64,000 bases of DNA from Dehalococcoidia bacterium. Lineage in GTDB: Bacteria > Chloroflexota > Dehalococcoidia > Lucifugimonadales > Lucifugimonadaceae. Positions 63,222 through 64,000 of the stretch are shown in pieces. Within the stretch, counting starts at the first letter, position 1, and each line of letters starts with the position of its first letter. The notes under the pieces are model-generated. The model was not told the origin of the DNA and ran no database searches. It saw only the letters and a program-made list of their open reading frames with translations. A program made the position numbers and the translations under genes. The stretch lies in contig JAJEGY010000035.1 of the NCBI GenBank assembly GCA_022819585.1, positions 33,351 to 97,350 of the forward strand. The letters are read 5' to 3'.

Positions 63222-64000
63222 CAGTTTGATCGACAGACTTGCGCCGCGCAACGGAAGCGGCCACCCCCAGCCCGGGGAACCATCGGGACAAGCGTCGGAC
63301 GCGAAAGCGCCCGCGGCCGAACCTCCGAAAGAGGCGAGGATGCGGAACCGCCCAAGCGTCCGTGGCGACGCCCCCGCAGCGGCTGCCGAGTCGCTGAAAG
63401 GCGAACCGGGTCCTGTTGGAAACGCACCTCGGACGAGGGTCTCAGCCGCGGCGAGTCAGGGATGTCCAGTCGCCGCCGGTCCGGAAGGACCAAGCCGGTC
63501 AGCGCCGAAGCCGCAGAGATGCGGCATCGGCGAAGGGGCTCGGGAGGACGTGCGTGGATGCAGGGAGACGTCGGCCCCGCTCGCCACGAGGACGGCTACA
63601 GGTTCCAGGCCGAAAGGCCGATGGAAGGCGACGAACTCGTCAACCCCTCGGCCCCCTTCGCGAAGCGTAAGGGGGCGCGAGACGGCGCTCGCAACGCCGT
63701 CGAGCGGGGGATGCCCGTCGTCTCTCCCGCCCGACGGGAGAGACGACGCGAGGGCGCCGTCGTCTCCCGGGCAGGAGCGCTGGCGGCTCCCGCAGAACCT
63801 GGCTGTGGGACGGATCCTGGTGTCTGCCCCGTCAAACGGCGCAAGTCGACCGCGGATCGACGGTGCAGTGACGCGTAAACGCTGCACCGTCGAGAAGCGG
63901 AGCAAAAGTGCGTAACTCCGAAGCAGGAGCCGTGCAGAGCACACGGCCCTCCTTCGGCCGCCACCGTAAGTCCGAAGGGCGCATCGCAAGGCGATCGCGG
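63222..64000 (+). ncRNA. Large structured noncoding RNA, at least 780 nt, continues beyond the window
   Basis: From the promoter to the window edge no frame has a credible protein, but perfect helices follow one another. Examples: GCGGCGA/TCGCCGC (63448-63476), GGTCC-GGAA-GGACC (63478-63491), GCCGCA-GAGA-TGCGGC inside GCCGA/TCGGC (63504-63531), GGCC-GAAA-GGCC inside TTCCA/TGGAA with a two-base 3' bulge (63603-63626), GACGGCG/CGCCGTC (63681-63701), a 14 bp perfect stem (63716-63748), an 11 bp perfect stem (63858-63892), GCCGTG/CACGGC (63929-63947) and CCTTCGG/CCGAAGG (63951-63978). GNRA loops occur repeatedly in this strand's sense, which sets orientation. Conserved motifs of RNase P RNA, tmRNA, SRP RNA and rRNA are absent. 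It may belong to a known giant class (GOLLD, ROOL, OLE) or be new. Confidence 0.62.
63645..63760 (+). repeat. Repeat-like segment embedded in the large RNA
   Basis: CCCCCTTCGCGAAGCG...AAGGGGG then GCGGGGGATGCCCG and a CTCTCCCG...CGGGAGAG hairpin resemble the units of the dispersed repeat at 62755-63060, in the same order but with other parts lost. Either the repeat invaded the RNA gene, or both share origin. Confidence 0.5.

Noticed and set aside
63603..63626. Domain V of a group II intron (stem with GAAA loop and two-base bulge)
   Set aside because: The overall shape is similar, but the AGC/CGC catalytic triad and the 5 bp upper stem are missing, and no reverse transcriptase is in the window; not excluded for the part beyond the edge.
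62704..63915. 403-codon + frame across the repeat and the structured region (and a 177-codon minus frame at 63456-63989)
   Set aside because: Composition is dominated by Arg, Pro, Ala and Gly from GC-rich hairpins; no domain, and the perfect stems and GNRA loops explain the sequence better as RNA.
63222..64000. RNase P RNA, tmRNA, SRP RNA or rRNA
   Set aside because: The conserved GAGGAAAGTCC/ACAGAA of RNase P, the tRNA-like ends of tmRNA, the GGAAGCAGC-type loop of SRP RNA and 16S/23S core motifs are not present. GGTCCGGAAGGACC recalls the SRP tip but lacks its asymmetric internal loop.

Overview
The window reads as a bacterial chromosome segment of about 55% GC with ordinary TGA/TAA/TAG stops and frequent ATG, GTG and TTG starts. 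A split two-subunit glycine decarboxylase, a small DUF2007-like gene directly after dnaE, a RecG with a long N-terminal extension, paired amidohydrolase paralogs and PadR-linked ABC exporters together suggest a Chloroflexota bacterium, perhaps SAR202/Dehalococcoidia-like. That is an inference: no rRNA is present to settle it. No transposase, integrase or CRISPR array was seen.

1-8.1 kb is accessory. A DHDPS-like gene truncated by the window edge diverges from a lipoprotein thioredoxin-like gene whose active-site Cys codon is an in-frame TGA, with a hairpin just downstream (candidate selenoprotein). Then follow two restriction-modification pairs in converging orientation, a small membrane protein, an SDR dehydrogenase and a HEPN-motif gene lying between the intact SDR and a copy of its 3' third.

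8.2-24.3 kb: pstB-phoU, a glycoside hydrolase divergent from a ROK kinase, tRNA-Pro, two giant fibronectin/cadherin surface proteins, sixA, an MFS transporter, a membrane metalloprotease-like protein and DegV. 24.4-39 kb: recG, a CocE-type hydrolase coupled to a SelA-like PLP enzyme, dnaE, an AAA/DUF4143 ATPase behind an AT-rich double inverted repeat, an NHL protein, an SDR and rmuC. 39-48 kb: an amidohydrolase, tRNA-Leu, tRNA-Arg, a NYN nuclease, a four-Cache lipoprotein, an NCS2 permease, tRNA-Val and a secreted PPC-domain protein.

48-59.6 kb: thrS behind a structured leader, an HpcH/HpaI aldolase, a VapBC-type toxin-antitoxin pair, a second amidohydrolase, citrate synthase, a MidA-like methyltransferase and a complete glycine cleavage operon (gcvT-H-PA-PB). 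59.6-63.1 kb: a PadR-ABC exporter operon flanked by two direct copies of a composite ~300 bp repeat. From 63.19 kb to the window end, a consensus-like promoter precedes at least 780 bases with no credible ORF but with dense perfect hairpins and GNRA loops. This looks like a very large structured noncoding RNA and, with the candidate selenoprotein, is the most unusual content here.
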